A stretch of DNA of 64,000 nucleotides. It comes from Candidatus Bathyarchaeota archaeon (GTDB taxonomy: Archaea; Thermoproteota; Bathyarchaeia; TCS64). Below, in pieces: positions 48,409-57,315 of this stretch. A program made the position numbers and the translations under genes. Under the pieces are notes generated by a model. It worked only from the letters and a program-made list of their open reading frames with translations. It searched no databases and had not been told where the DNA came from. The stretch spans positions 248,001 through 312,000 of the forward strand of contig JAOZHO010000037.1 of assembly GCA_026014875.1 (NCBI GenBank), in the 5' to 3' direction. Position 1 is the first letter of the stretch, and each line of letters opens with the position of its first letter.

Positions 48409-49692
48409 CTAGACCGTACCCTCTTTCCAGGAAGTGAGGTACCTAGCCTGCTCCTCGGTGAGGGTGTCGATCTCGATGCCCATCCCGCTGAGCTTCAGCC
48501 GCGCCACGGTCTCATCGATGCTCTTGGGCACGTCGTAGACCTTGGGCAGGAGCTTATCCCCCTTCCAGACCCACTCCGCCACCAGAGCCTGGTTGGCGAA
48601 GCTCATGTCCATCACCTCGCTGGGGTGGCCCTCCGCCGCCGCGAGGTTGACGAGGCGCCCCTCCGCGAGGAGGTAGAGCTTCCGGCCGTCCTTGAGCTGG
48701 TACTCGTCGAGGCTGTCCCTGAGCCTGCGCTTCCCTGTGCTTAGCTCCTCCAGGGCGGGGATGTTCACCTCGACGTTGAAGTGGCCCGAGTTCGCCATGA
48801 TGGCCCCGCTCTTCATCGCCTTGATGTGGTGCTCGTCGATGACGTTGACGTTCCCGGTGCTCGTGACGAAGATGGCCCCCACCTTCGCGGCGTCGGCCAT
48901 GGGCATAACCCGGAAGCCGTCCATCACGGCCTCCAGCGCCCTCAGGGGGTTCACCTCGGTCACGATGACGTTGGCCCCCATGCCCCGGGCCCTGTCCGCG
49001 ATGCCCCTAGCGCACCAGCCGTAGCCCCCCACAACGAAGTTCTTCCCTGCGAGCAGCACCGCGGTGGCCCTCAGGATGCCGTCGATGGTGCTCTGGCCCG
49101 TGCCGTACTGGTTGTCGAACAGGTGCTTGGTGTCGGTGTCATTCACGGCTATGATGGGGTATTTGAGGGCCCCGTCGGCCTCCATGGCCCTGAGCCGGAT
49201 CACCCCGGTGGTGGTCTCCTCGCTGCCCCCCTTGATACCCTCGATGAGGTCCGGGCGGCTGCCGTGGATAGCGTTCACGAGGTCGGCCCCGTCATCCGTC
49301 GTGTAGTTGGGGGCGTGGTCCAGCACTTTGTTGACGCACCAATAATACTCGTCGGCAGTCTGCTCCCTCCAGGCGTAGACCGATGTCCCGTCCCGGACCA
49401 GGGAGGCGACCACGGCGTCGTGGGTGGAGAGGGGATTGGATCCGCAGAGGAACACCTCGGCGCCCCCTGCCTCCAATATCTTCACGAGGACCGCGGTCTC
49501 CTTGGTGGCGTGGAGGCAGGCCCCCATCTTTACGCCCTCCAGGGGCTTCTCCTCCTCGAAGCGCTTCTTTAACAGGGCCAAGACAGGCATGTGGGCCTGG
49601 GCCCACTCGATGAGGAGCCCCCCGTCGTCGGCGAGCCCCTCGTCTTTGATCTTATAATCCGGCAAATTTACACCGATTTGACTACCTGCCAA
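48409..49692 (-). CDS. ahcY: S-adenosylhomocysteine hydrolase
   Basis: The 427-residue enzyme splits S-adenosylhomocysteine into adenosine and homocysteine, removing the product of methyltransferases. Substrate residues are visible in [16 protein letters not shown] and [13 protein letters not shown]. The NAD-binding loop is [20 protein letters not shown] (about 220-240), and [14 protein letters not shown] is also typical. The C-terminus is shorter than in mammals, as in other archaea. Deaminase and polyamine genes in the same region use related metabolites. Confidence 0.95.
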   Translation of the reverse strand: MAGSQIGVNLPDYKIKDEGLADDGGLLIEWAQAHMPVLALLKKRFEEEKPLEGVKMGACLHATKETAVLVKILEAGGAEVFLCGSNPLSTHDAVVASLVRDGTSVYAWREQTADEYYWCVNKVLDHAPNYTTDDGADLVNAIHGSRPDLIEGIKGGSEETTTGVIRLRAMEADGALKYPIIAVNDTDTKHLFDNQYGTGQSTIDGILRATAVLLAGKNFVVGGYGWCARGIADRARGMGANVIVTEVNPLRALEAVMDGFRVMPMADAAKVGAIFVTSTGNVNVIDEHHIKAMKSGAIMANSGHFNVEVNIPALEELSTGKRRLRDSLDEYQLKDGRKLYLLAEGRLVNLAAAEGHPSEVMDMSFANQALVAEWVWKGDKLLPKVYDVPKSIDETVARLKLSGMGIEIDTLTEEQARYLTSWKEGTV

Positions 49693-49713
49693 GGGTATAA
49701 GGATGTTATGGAA

Positions 49714-50022
49714 TCAGAGGCGGACTATCTGGGCGTGGGGCACGTCGCCGAGGTAGATGATCCCCGCCTCTTGGACGAGGTTGCACTCGATGGCGGCCTC
49801 GACTATCCGCTTCCCCACCATGTTCACTATGGAGGCCCTCCCCATGGCCTCGAGGGCCTCCGCGAGATCGCAGAGAGTGCCCTTGTAGAATCGTTCGCTC
49901 ACCGTGAAGGGAACTCTCCCCCCCTCCAGGGTCTTCCCCAGGATGTCGGCGTCACAGACCGCAACAAGGGTGTCCCGCCCCTGTCGGACGACCTTGACGT
50001 AGACCCCTTCCAACCGCCTCAC
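49714..50022 (-). CDS. DUF424 family protein
   Basis: GTG at 50022 overlaps the aIF2-beta stop (GTGA) and gives 102 residues. The sequence (GVYVKVVRQGRDTLVAVCDADILGKT, ERFYKGTLCDLAEALEAMGRASIVNMVGKRIVEAAIE, VPHAQIVRL) matches DUF424, an archaeal family usually beside translation factor genes. The longer frame to 50355 is a shadow of aIF2-beta. It is likely linked to translation initiation or ribosome work, but its function is not established. Confidence 0.82.
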   Translation of the reverse strand: MRRLEGVYVKVVRQGRDTLVAVCDADILGKTLEGGRVPFTVSERFYKGTLCDLAEALEAMGRASIVNMVGKRIVEAAIECNLVQEAGIIYLGDVPHAQIVRL

Positions 50023-50429
50023 TTCTCGCCTATGGAGCTCCGGGCCCCGCATGCCTCGCACTGCAGGAAGAAGAGGCGCCTCTCCCGCTCGATCCGAGTG
50101 TCGGGGCGCTTGCAGACGGGGCAGACAACGTATTTTTTGGCGTAGACGCCGAGGAGGTTCCTGATGGAGTCGGTCCTGAAGCGGCCCTGGAATATGGCCC
50201 GGGTGCCGTCGAACCGGGGTAGGGTCGCCATCTCCCCGGAGAGGAATTTTAATAGGTGCTCGGGGGCCCTGCCGAAGTAGTCGGCGATATCCTTGAAGTC
50301 CATGATGACGGTGCGCCGGCTGATGATCCTCACGTCGGGGCGGGGGACCGTCCATCTCTCGTAGCTCTCCACCTGCTCGGGGAGCTCCCCGTAGGCCCTG
50401 TCGAGCATCGACTTGTAATCCTTCTCCAT
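50019..50429 (-). CDS. eif2b: Translation initiation factor aIF2-beta
   Basis: The 136-residue protein is a complete archaeal aIF2-beta: the N-terminal helix that binds aIF2-gamma (YKSMLDRAYGELPEQV), the central alpha/beta domain (PDVRIISRRTVIMDFKDIADYFGR, LLKFLSGEMATLPRF) and the C-terminal zinc ribbon (CPVC ... CEACGARSSIGEK). It is part of the ternary complex that brings initiator tRNA to the small ribosomal subunit. It is translated just before DUF424. Confidence 0.95.
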   Translation of the reverse strand: MEKDYKSMLDRAYGELPEQVESYERWTVPRPDVRIISRRTVIMDFKDIADYFGRAPEHLLKFLSGEMATLPRFDGTRAIFQGRFRTDSIRNLLGVYAKKYVVCPVCKRPDTRIERERRLFFLQCEACGARSSIGEK

Positions 50430-50528
50430 TGCAGATTGTTCTCCTTGACTCCGATATAACCCCGTCGCCGGGGTCTCAAAACCTACGCGGGGCCGCCCTC
50501 AAAAAGGTTTCCGGATCGGAGCCGGGGG

Positions 50529-51344
50529 TCAGAGGACCCCGCGGAACAGGCTCAGGGCGATGAGTACGAGCATCAGGCCCACGACGAGGAGGATCCCCCC
50601 TATGGTCCTGAGGATGGGGAGCCTCACCCCCATCCGGACCTCGATGTCAACCCCCATGGAGCCGTCTGCGTTCATCCCCACGATCCAGAAGTTGCCCAGC
50701 AGGGGCTCCCATGTCAGTGTCTGGGTCCCGGACCCGGAGAGATGGGCGCTCCAGAACGAGTGGATCAAGGGGACCGCCGGGGCTCCGCCGCTCCTCTCGT
50801 TGTAGACTATCACGGGCGGGGTCTCCCTCCACGGGTTGTAGTTCCACGAAAAGTCGTCCACCTCGTGGTAGTTGGTCCCGCTCATGTAGCCGGAGGCTTC
50901 CGAGACGCCGGCGATCCCTATGAAGACGTCCTTGGAGGGGTCGTTGTTGGTGGCCACGATCTTGAGCTGGACGAAGTCCCCCAGGTCGGGTATCCAGATG
51001 GGGAGATCGGTGTCAATGTTGATGTTGACCGCCTTCTGGACGACGGCGTAGGAGTCAACGGTGAACTCCGCAGGGTAGCTCATGATGAAGCCGTCAGAAT
51101 CGACGAAGTTGCTGTGGACCGAGAGCACCGCGAATCCGCCGACCGCCAGCCCTAATCCTGCCATGAGCAAAATGAACGCGATGAAAGCTGCGACGCCCCT
51201 GCCGAGCCCCGCAGCCAAGGTCCAGCCCGGGTCCCTGCGCCTCCGGTAAGTCGGCTCCACAGGTCCAAGGAGATCGGCCCCGCAGCTGGGGCAGTACCTC
51301 GCTGCTTTCTCGTGCTCCTTCCCACATTTTGGACAGTAAGGCAT
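50529..51344 (-). CDS. Zinc-ribbon membrane protein, unknown function
   Basis: ATG at 51344 gives about 271 residues. A double-Cys zinc ribbon (CPKCGKEH ... CPSCGADLLG) is followed by a basic linker and a membrane helix (VAAFIAFILLMAGLGLAVGGF). A long extracellular beta-rich domain (about 75-235) follows, and then a second helix (GGILLVVGLMLVLIALSLF). Both ends are in the cytoplasm. Many archaea have such zinc-ribbon-plus-anchor proteins of unknown role. Confidence 0.72.
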   Translation of the reverse strand: MPYCPKCGKEHEKAARYCPSCGADLLGPVEPTYRRRRDPGWTLAAGLGRGVAAFIAFILLMAGLGLAVGGFAVLSVHSNFVDSDGFIMSYPAEFTVDSYAVVQKAVNINIDTDLPIWIPDLGDFVQLKIVATNNDPSKDVFIGIAGVSEASGYMSGTNYHEVDDFSWNYNPWRETPPVIVYNERSGGAPAVPLIHSFWSAHLSGSGTQTLTWEPLLGNFWIVGMNADGSMGVDIEVRMGVRLPILRTIGGILLVVGLMLVLIALSLFRGVL

Positions 51345-51594
51345 ATCTCTCAACCTTCCATGGGAAAGTTAACAATCTCTCTTTTAAATCCAGTTGAACC
51401 GACCTGCAAAATGAAAAGGACGGGTTCATCGAGCCTCACAGCAGAATTTCCGGGGTCTCCCTCCTCCACTCCGGCCTCAACGTGCTCCTGGGATATGCGG
51501 CCATGCTCGTGGGGGAGAGAAAGCTCCTCGCTATGGAGTGAGGAAACCCGCCTGAGGGTGCAAGTATTTTATCCCCGGGGGACCATGGTTCCCC

Positions 51595-52209
51595 GTGTCC
51601 GATGGTAAGTTCGAGTGCGAGGTGATGAGCTGGGACAGCTTCCAGCGCCTCGCCGAGGAGACCGCCCGGAAGATCGCCGAGACCGGCTACGAGCCCGACT
51701 TCATGGTGGGCCTCGCCCGGGGGGGCTGGGTCCTGAGCAGGGTCCTATGCGACTACCTGGGCGTCAAGGACCTGGTGAGCCTCAAGGTGGAGCACTGGGG
51801 GGTCACCGCGACCCCCGACGGGAAGGCCCGGATCAAGTACCCCTTCGACGTCGACCTCACCGGCCGCAGGGTGCTCGTCGTGGACGACATCACCGACACG
51901 GGGCAGAGCATGATCGTCGCCATGGACTACGTTAAGTCACTGAACCCCTTGGAGGTGAGGACCGCCTCCCTCCAGCATATCACCGGCTCCGAGTTCACCC
52001 CCGACTATTACGGGGAGGAGATCGGCTGGCGATGGGTGATCTTCCCCTGGAACTACGTGGAGGACATGTGCAACATCATCCAGAAGATGGAGGAGAGAGG
52101 GGTCCCAGCCTCGGAGATCAAGGAGCGCCTCAGGTCGGATCACAAGATCGAGGTCGACCAGGGCGAGATCGACAGGATAGGCTCTGAGATAAAGAGGAGA
52201 AACGAATAA
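51595..52209 (+). CDS. Phosphoribosyltransferase family protein
   Basis: The 204-residue protein has the type I PRTase fold with the PRPP motif VLVVDDITDTGQSM (about 86-99), preceded by VGLARGGWVLSRVL. The C-terminal extension (WRWVIFPWNYVEDMCNIIQ and a helical pair) resembles xanthine/hypoxanthine-type or archaeal 'purine PRTase-like' members. It salvages a base or regulates; the base is not certain. GTG at 51595 is the start; the ~240 bases before it contain only a weak frame (FIEPHSRISGVSLLHSGLN) that may be a decayed gene end. Confidence 0.82.
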   Translation: MSDGKFECEVMSWDSFQRLAEETARKIAETGYEPDFMVGLARGGWVLSRVLCDYLGVKDLVSLKVEHWGVTATPDGKARIKYPFDVDLTGRRVLVVDDITDTGQSMIVAMDYVKSLNPLEVRTASLQHITGSEFTPDYYGEEIGWRWVIFPWNYVEDMCNIIQKMEERGVPASEIKERLRSDHKIEVDQGEIDRIGSEIKRRNE

Positions 52210-52270
52210 CCGGGCCTGTGGTGGCTCCTCGCGAACTTTATATTGTGCCCGCCGTTCGGAGGTTCAGATT

Positions 52271-53422
52271 ATGGGGTCCCCAAGAGAGACGCCGCCAGAG
52301 GACTTTCTCCGAGAACTAGCGGGAAAGATGAGGCTAAAGGAGGGAGAGGAAGCCGTGAGGCGGGTCCTCGGGGAGATCCATCGCCGGGGGAAGGTGGGCA
52401 CCAAGGATCTTGCGAGGGCCACGAGGCTGCCCACCCCCGTCGCCGCCGCGATTCGCAGGGAGCTTGAGAAGGCGGGGCTCGTCGCCAGGAAGGGGGGAGC
52501 GATCCTCACAGAGACGGGAAAAGAGTTCGTCGAGGGGGTCCTGGGCATGGTGGCGGACCATAGGAAGACTGAAGGGTCTATAGGGGTCCCTCCCGTGCAC
52601 GAGCCGATCTTGGAGAAGCTCCGAGACTACTCCTCGAGGAGGCCCAGCGCCAACCCCAAGCTGGACCAAGCTCACGCCACCCCCGAGACGGCCCTGCGGA
52701 GGGCTCTCTACATGCTCGACGGGGGGAACCTCGCGGGGAGGAACGCCCTCTTCCTGGGGGACGACGACCTGACATCCGTCGCGGCGGGCCTGCTCAGGGT
52801 GGCCAAAGGGATAACGGTGGTCGACATCGACGGCAGGCTCCTTGAGGCCATCACCGGAATCTCCGAGAAGGAAGGCCTCGGCATCGAGTGCGTCCTCCAC
52901 GACCTGAGGGAGCCCCTCCCGGAGGAGCTCAGGGGAGCCTTCGACACGTTCCTCACCGACCCCCCCTACACCATCCCCGGGCTCGAGCTCTTCCTGTCCC
53001 GGGGGATCCAGGCCCTCAGGTGGAGGAAGACATCAACCGCCTATCTGGCCTACCCGGACAAGCCCCCGCTGGAGATGTTGGAGGTTCACGGGGCCATTAA
53101 TTGGATGGGGCTCTTCGTCGACGAGCTCATCCCCAGGTTCAACATGTACATAGGCGCCGAGATTCTGGGCAACACCACATCGATGTTCCGGCTCGTGGTC
53201 ACCGGGGAGGCGAGGCCCATCATCACAGGCCCGTTCAGGGGGGGTATTTACACGGGGGAGCTGAGGCCCACGACCCGGGTGTACAAGTGCCGGTGCGGGG
53301 AGGCTATCGAGGTGGGTTCGACGAAGAGGTTCACGACTGTCGAGGAACTCAAGTCGAGGGGCTGCCCCAGCTGCGGGAAGAAAGAAGGATTCAGGCTCGC
53401 CGAGAGGCGCAGAGCCGATTGA
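52271..53422 (+). CDS. bpsA: Branched-chain polyamine synthase (DUF43/BpsA)
   Basis: The 383-residue protein has an N-terminal winged-helix domain (about 20-90; GKVGTKDLARATRLPTPVAAAI) and an aminopropyltransferase domain. The latter has LGDDDLTSVAA (about 158-168), VVDIDGRLLEAI and the active segment LTDPPYTIPGLE (about 231-242). A C-terminal Cys pair set (CRCGE, CPSCGK) binds metal. BpsA adds aminopropyl groups to spermidine to make branched polyamines found in thermophiles. GGAGG lies seven bases before the ATG. The AdoMetDC-like gene 43 bases downstream would supply the donor. Confidence 0.92.
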   Translation: MGSPRETPPEDFLRELAGKMRLKEGEEAVRRVLGEIHRRGKVGTKDLARATRLPTPVAAAIRRELEKAGLVARKGGAILTETGKEFVEGVLGMVADHRKTEGSIGVPPVHEPILEKLRDYSSRRPSANPKLDQAHATPETALRRALYMLDGGNLAGRNALFLGDDDLTSVAAGLLRVAKGITVVDIDGRLLEAITGISEKEGLGIECVLHDLREPLPEELRGAFDTFLTDPPYTIPGLELFLSRGIQALRWRKTSTAYLAYPDKPPLEMLEVHGAINWMGLFVDELIPRFNMYIGAEILGNTTSMFRLVVTGEARPIITGPFRGGIYTGELRPTTRVYKCRCGEAIEVGSTKRFTTVEELKSRGCPSCGKKEGFRLAERRRAD

Positions 53423-53465
53423 GGCTTCCAGGAGTTTACCGCAAAGCCAAATAGGGGGGCTGAAT

Positions 53466-53831
53466 ATGGTTTCGACGATGCTCAAGGTAAAACAGCTTCT
53501 GGTGGACCTCTACGGCTGCCGGGTCGATCTCAACGATGATGAGCTCCTCCAGGGGGTGCTGGAAGAGGCAGCGGAGAAGGCCGGCTCCACCGTGGTGAAT
53601 CGCCTCGTTCACAGGTTCCACCCCGTCGGGGTCAGCGTATTCCTCATCCTCGCCGAGACCCATATCTCCATCCAGACCTGGCCCGAGCACGGCTACGCTG
53701 CGGTGGACATCTTCGTCTGCGGGGAGGGGAATGATCCATCCGCGGCGTGGGAAGTCATCCGGGAGAGGCTTGAGCCCGAGTCTCACGAGGTCAAAGAGAT
53801 AACGAGATCGATTGGAGAACGCAAAGCATAG
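53466..53831 (+). CDS. speH: AdoMetDC (SpeH)-family protein with altered catalytic residues
   Basis: The 121-residue protein aligns along its length with prokaryotic S-adenosylmethionine decarboxylase: HRFHPVGVSVFLIL, then AETHISIQTWPEHGYAAVDI and FVCGE. The family self-cleaves at a Ser to make a pyruvoyl group. Here the Ser place is Thr65, the following catalytic His (His68 in Thermotoga numbering) is Gln70, and only the Cys (Cys85) is kept. A nearby Ser67 exists. Position beside bpsA argues for a polyamine role, but whether it decarboxylates AdoMet is uncertain. Confidence 0.82.
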   Translation: MVSTMLKVKQLLVDLYGCRVDLNDDELLQGVLEEAAEKAGSTVVNRLVHRFHPVGVSVFLILAETHISIQTWPEHGYAAVDIFVCGEGNDPSAAWEVIRERLEPESHEVKEITRSIGERKA

Positions 53832-53907
53832 AATTCTGGGAGCCCCTCAGGCCCTACCAGCGCCATTAAATTCGTGTGTCCACAGGCGATGATGGCACTG
53901 CAGCCGA

Positions 53908-54714
53908 TCAGAGGAGGGCATACTCCAGCGCCTCTCCGCAGCCGCACTCCCGCTCGGCTGGGATACCCGGAAGGGCCTCCATTATCAGGCTCTTGAAGTT
54001 GGCCGAGTTCACCCGCAGAGTCTCCAGTATCTCCTGGGTCGAAACAGGCTTCTCCGCCCAGACATCATAGTCGGTCACCATCGCGACGGAGACGTAGCAT
54101 ATCTCCGCCTCCCGAGCCAGGACGCACTCGGGGTACATGGTCATACCGATGATGTCGGCGCCCCACTGCTTGAATAGGCGGGACTCTGCCCGGGTGGAGA
54201 ACCGGGGCCCGTTGACGCAGACGTATGTCCCTGTGGGGTGCACGGTGACCCCGAGCCTCCCGGCATGGTTCACGAAGTAGTCGTGGAGCCGGGGGCAGAC
54301 GGGGTCGGCGCTGGAGATGTGGCATAGCTGGCCGCCGTCGTAGAATGTGTCGGGGCGGGCCTTGGTGCGGTCGATGAACTGGTCGGTGATCACAAAGTCC
54401 CCCGGGGCATAGTCCTCCCGGAGGCTCCCCACGGCGGAGGAGGCGACGATCCGGTCCACCCCTAGTTCCTTCATGGCCCAGATGTTGGCCCGGGCGTTGA
54501 TCCTGTGGGGGGGTATCCGGTGGCCCCGGCCGTGGCGGGGGATGAACGCGACGCTCCGGCCCTCGTAGGTGCCCAGGGTGACGAGGTCGCTGGGGGCCCC
54601 GTAGGGGGTGTAGACCTTGACCTCCCGGGCGTCCTCGATGACCTCGGGGTCGTAGACCCCCGTGCCGCCGATGACGCCGATCTCCGCGGAATCTGTTAAA
54701 GTCGTTGACAACAC
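53908..54714 (-). CDS. mtnP: S-methyl-5'-thioadenosine phosphorylase
   Basis: The 268-residue enzyme cleaves methylthioadenosine, the by-product of aminopropyl transfer, into adenine and methylthioribose-1-phosphate. Family marks are IGVIGGTGVYD (about 12-22), FIPRHGRGHRIPPHRINARAN (phosphate site, about 56-76), SSAVGSLR, and GTYVCVNGPRFSTRAE, then GMTMYPECVLAREAEICY. MTPEs with Ala-rich MTA sites are more usual. It is convergent with the AdoMetDC-like gene, closing a polyamine/MTA-salvage group. Confidence 0.93.
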   Translation of the reverse strand: MLSTTLTDSAEIGVIGGTGVYDPEVIEDAREVKVYTPYGAPSDLVTLGTYEGRSVAFIPRHGRGHRIPPHRINARANIWAMKELGVDRIVASSAVGSLREDYAPGDFVITDQFIDRTKARPDTFYDGGQLCHISSADPVCPRLHDYFVNHAGRLGVTVHPTGTYVCVNGPRFSTRAESRLFKQWGADIIGMTMYPECVLAREAEICYVSVAMVTDYDVWAEKPVSTQEILETLRVNSANFKSLIMEALPGIPAERECGCGEALEYALL

Positions 54715-54788
54715 CAGAATATCCCTCGGGGGTCGGGTTAAGGTTTTTTCGGTGGCGGGAGAGGCGGAAACGCTTAAGAGGGGATTCC

Positions 54789-56039
54789 GTGAGCATCATT
54801 GGAATCTCAGTGGTCAACATCGGGGAGAAGAGAAAGTATGCTTGGGTCATCCTCGCCGTGGTGATCCTCACATACTTCACTGAGAACTTTCTCCGCTCCG
54901 CCCCCTCCGCCCTCAGCCCCATCCTCATCGAGGAGCTGGGGCTCAGCTACGGGATGGCGGGGGTCCTCTTCTCCAGCTACTTCTTCCTCTACGCCCTGAT
55001 GCAGGTGCCCAGCGGCATCCTCTCGGGGGTCCTGGGCCCGAGGCGCACCATCGTAACCTTCACCCTGATCACCGTGGTGGGGACCCTCCTCTTCTACGTG
55101 TCCCACGACTTCTGGACCCTCATCCTCGCCCAGCTCCTCATCGGATTCGGCTCCAGCGTCTTCTACATCAACGCGGTGAGGCTAACATCGGAGTGGTTCC
55201 CCCCCGAGAAGAGGGCGAGCGCCCTCGGGTTCCTGAGCGCAGCCACGGGCCTCGGAAACTTCGCCTCCTACATCGGCTTCCCCCTCGCCATCACCCTAAT
55301 CGGGGGATGGAGGCCCCTCTACCTCTACAGCGGCGTCCTGATGACTGTGGCGTTCGCCGCTAACGTCCTTTTCCTCAAGGAGAATCCCGAGGCCGAGAGC
55401 AACCACCGTGAGAAGAGCGGAGCGCCCCTGATGGCCCTCGTCAAGGCGGCTTTCATGGACAGGAGGGTCTACCCGTTCGTCGCGGGGTTCGTCCTCATGA
55501 GCTTTACATGGGTTCTGATGACGTGGCTCCCCCAGTTCCTCATCGACACCCGGGGCCTCAGCTACATGGACGTCGGGATCGTCTCCAGCGCGGGGAACAT
55601 CATGGGTATCCCGGGGTGCATACTGATCGCCTTGGTATCCGACCGCCTCAGGAAGAGGAAGCTTCCCCTGGTTGCTTTCTCGGCTCTCTCCGCCCTCTTC
55701 GTGGCGCTGCTCCTATTATCTGGACCCGGTACCCCCATCATCGTCTACGCCGTCCTGGTCGGGGGCATAGGGTTCTGCCAGTCCATCTGGGTCCTCTTCT
55801 TCCCCATGATAGGGGAGACCCTCCCCCACGAGACCTCGGGGATCGCCCAGGGCCTCGTGAACGGCATCGGGACCCTCGGGTTCTCCTTCCTGTCCCCGAT
55901 ATACGGGGCCCTGGTGGACGCGACGGGGGGCTACGGCCCCTCGAACACCATAGTCCTCGCGGTCAGCGTGCTCACCACTCTGATGTTCGTCTTCTTCACG
56001 ACGGAGACCTACGGCGGAGCCAACGGTTTAAAGGATTAG
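54789..56039 (+). CDS. Major facilitator superfamily transporter
   Basis: From GTG at 54789 (AGGGG five bases before) the protein has about 416 residues and 12 spans. It resembles the anion:cation symporter/NNP-like group: LTYFTENFLRSAPSALSPILIEELGLSYGMAGVLFSSYFFLYALMQ at the start, SGVLGPRRTIV, and SDRLRKRKLPLVAFSA in the second half. The substrate is unknown. The upstream frame to 54705 overlaps mtnP and is unlikely to be translated. Confidence 0.88.
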   Translation: MSIIGISVVNIGEKRKYAWVILAVVILTYFTENFLRSAPSALSPILIEELGLSYGMAGVLFSSYFFLYALMQVPSGILSGVLGPRRTIVTFTLITVVGTLLFYVSHDFWTLILAQLLIGFGSSVFYINAVRLTSEWFPPEKRASALGFLSAATGLGNFASYIGFPLAITLIGGWRPLYLYSGVLMTVAFAANVLFLKENPEAESNHREKSGAPLMALVKAAFMDRRVYPFVAGFVLMSFTWVLMTWLPQFLIDTRGLSYMDVGIVSSAGNIMGIPGCILIALVSDRLRKRKLPLVAFSALSALFVALLLLSGPGTPIIVYAVLVGGIGFCQSIWVLFFPMIGETLPHETSGIAQGLVNGIGTLGFSFLSPIYGALVDATGGYGPSNTIVLAVSVLTTLMFVFFTTETYGGANGLKD

Positions 56040-56043
56040 CCGC

Positions 56044-57129
56044 TCAGGGGACGACGGGGGCCGGTTTGGTCCTCGAGGACCTCAGGAAGACCAGGACGAG
56101 GCCCGCCAATGCGATGACTATCCCGAAGAGGTAGAGGCGGCCGTTGGTCTTGGCCGCAGTGAGGGCGTCCTCCAACTCCTGGACCTCTAGGCGGTGGGAC
56201 GCCGTGACGTTCGCCATGGCGGCTTCGATGGTCTGGAAGTTCTGGGTCAGCTCCTCGAGGGAATCGCTGGCATCCTCTAGGGCGCTCTCCAGGGTCTGCT
56301 TCTCCTCGGCCTCGGCCAGGAGCTTCTCCTCGAGGTCGTCTCTCCATGCGGGCTCGTACCCCTCGTAGAGGCCCATCGCCGTGACGTAGTCCCCCTCCTC
56401 GATGGCAGATCCCATGGCCGTCTGCAGCGCCTCGAGGCTCCGGAGGTCGACGTTCAGGCTCTCCCCGAGCTGCCCCTCCACATCTGCGATGGCCGCCTTT
56501 GCCCGGTTGAGATCCCAGTCGACGGCGTCGAGGACGTCCCCCACGTAGTCGACCTTGGACCGGGAGACGACGTAGAATTTGAGGGTCTGCTCCCCCACGA
56601 GGTCCCCCAGGTAGTACCTCTTCTCCCCCTCGCTCTCCCTGTACTGCTCCACGTAGAGCTGTGTCTCCACGGTGAATGTGACCCACTCGTCGACCCCCAC
56701 CCGGGAGTCGTATCCCCTGGAGCTGCTGTACTGGAAGGGGAGGGTGTTGGAGCCCCCGATCTCGGGCATGGCTATGTCGTAGCTGGTATCCCACTCCTCC
56801 AGGGGGGTCACGTAGCTCCTGCTGCTGGGCCCCACGTGGAGCACCCCCTCCTTGCTCACCGTGAAGGAGATGTAGAGGATGAGCTTCCCCGAGAACCTGA
56901 ACTCCCGCTCGCTGGAGTCGATGAACTCGTCCTCCTCGATGTCGAAATTTAGGTTTTCCACCAGAACGTCGAACTGGTAGCTCTCGCCGTACTCGATCTG
57001 GCTGAACGCGGGCTCCGGCGTGGTCACGATCTCGAGGGAGACCGAATCCTCGGGCACCTGGCCCAGAGCCACCATCGTGAAGGATCCCAGAGACAACAAT
57101 GAGATTAGGATAAGAAGACGGGTTTTCAT
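56044..57129 (-). CDS. Secreted coiled-coil protein with C-terminal membrane anchor
   Basis: A signal peptide (MKTRLLILISLLSLGSFTMVALG) is followed by a beta-rich outside domain (about 25-190; SLEIVTTPEPAFSQ, VEQYRESEGEKRYYLGDL). A helical and coiled-coil part (about 200-315, including EEKLLAEAEEKQTLESALED and LTQNFQTIEAAMANV) and one C-terminal helix (LYLFGIVIALAGLVLVFL) complete it. It would stand on the outer face of the membrane. No family is recognised. Confidence 0.68.
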   Translation of the reverse strand: MKTRLLILISLLSLGSFTMVALGQVPEDSVSLEIVTTPEPAFSQIEYGESYQFDVLVENLNFDIEEDEFIDSSEREFRFSGKLILYISFTVSKEGVLHVGPSSRSYVTPLEEWDTSYDIAMPEIGGSNTLPFQYSSSRGYDSRVGVDEWVTFTVETQLYVEQYRESEGEKRYYLGDLVGEQTLKFYVVSRSKVDYVGDVLDAVDWDLNRAKAAIADVEGQLGESLNVDLRSLEALQTAMGSAIEEGDYVTAMGLYEGYEPAWRDDLEEKLLAEAEEKQTLESALEDASDSLEELTQNFQTIEAAMANVTASHRLEVQELEDALTAAKTNGRLYLFGIVIALAGLVLVFLRSSRTKPAPVVP

Positions 57130-57315
57130 GGCCTAAAATAGAAACGAACAGCGAATAAACTTTTTGATCACATCAGGGGGTTGGAAACGGTTCGAGAGAG
57201 GAAAAAACCCATTTTTTATGCAACATTCAGGTTATTAGGCCGGAGTTCAGGAGAAAAGCCCACTCGGCTTCCATGAACATAAGATACTTATTGAGTCGGG
57301 GCCCAATCCCCAGAA

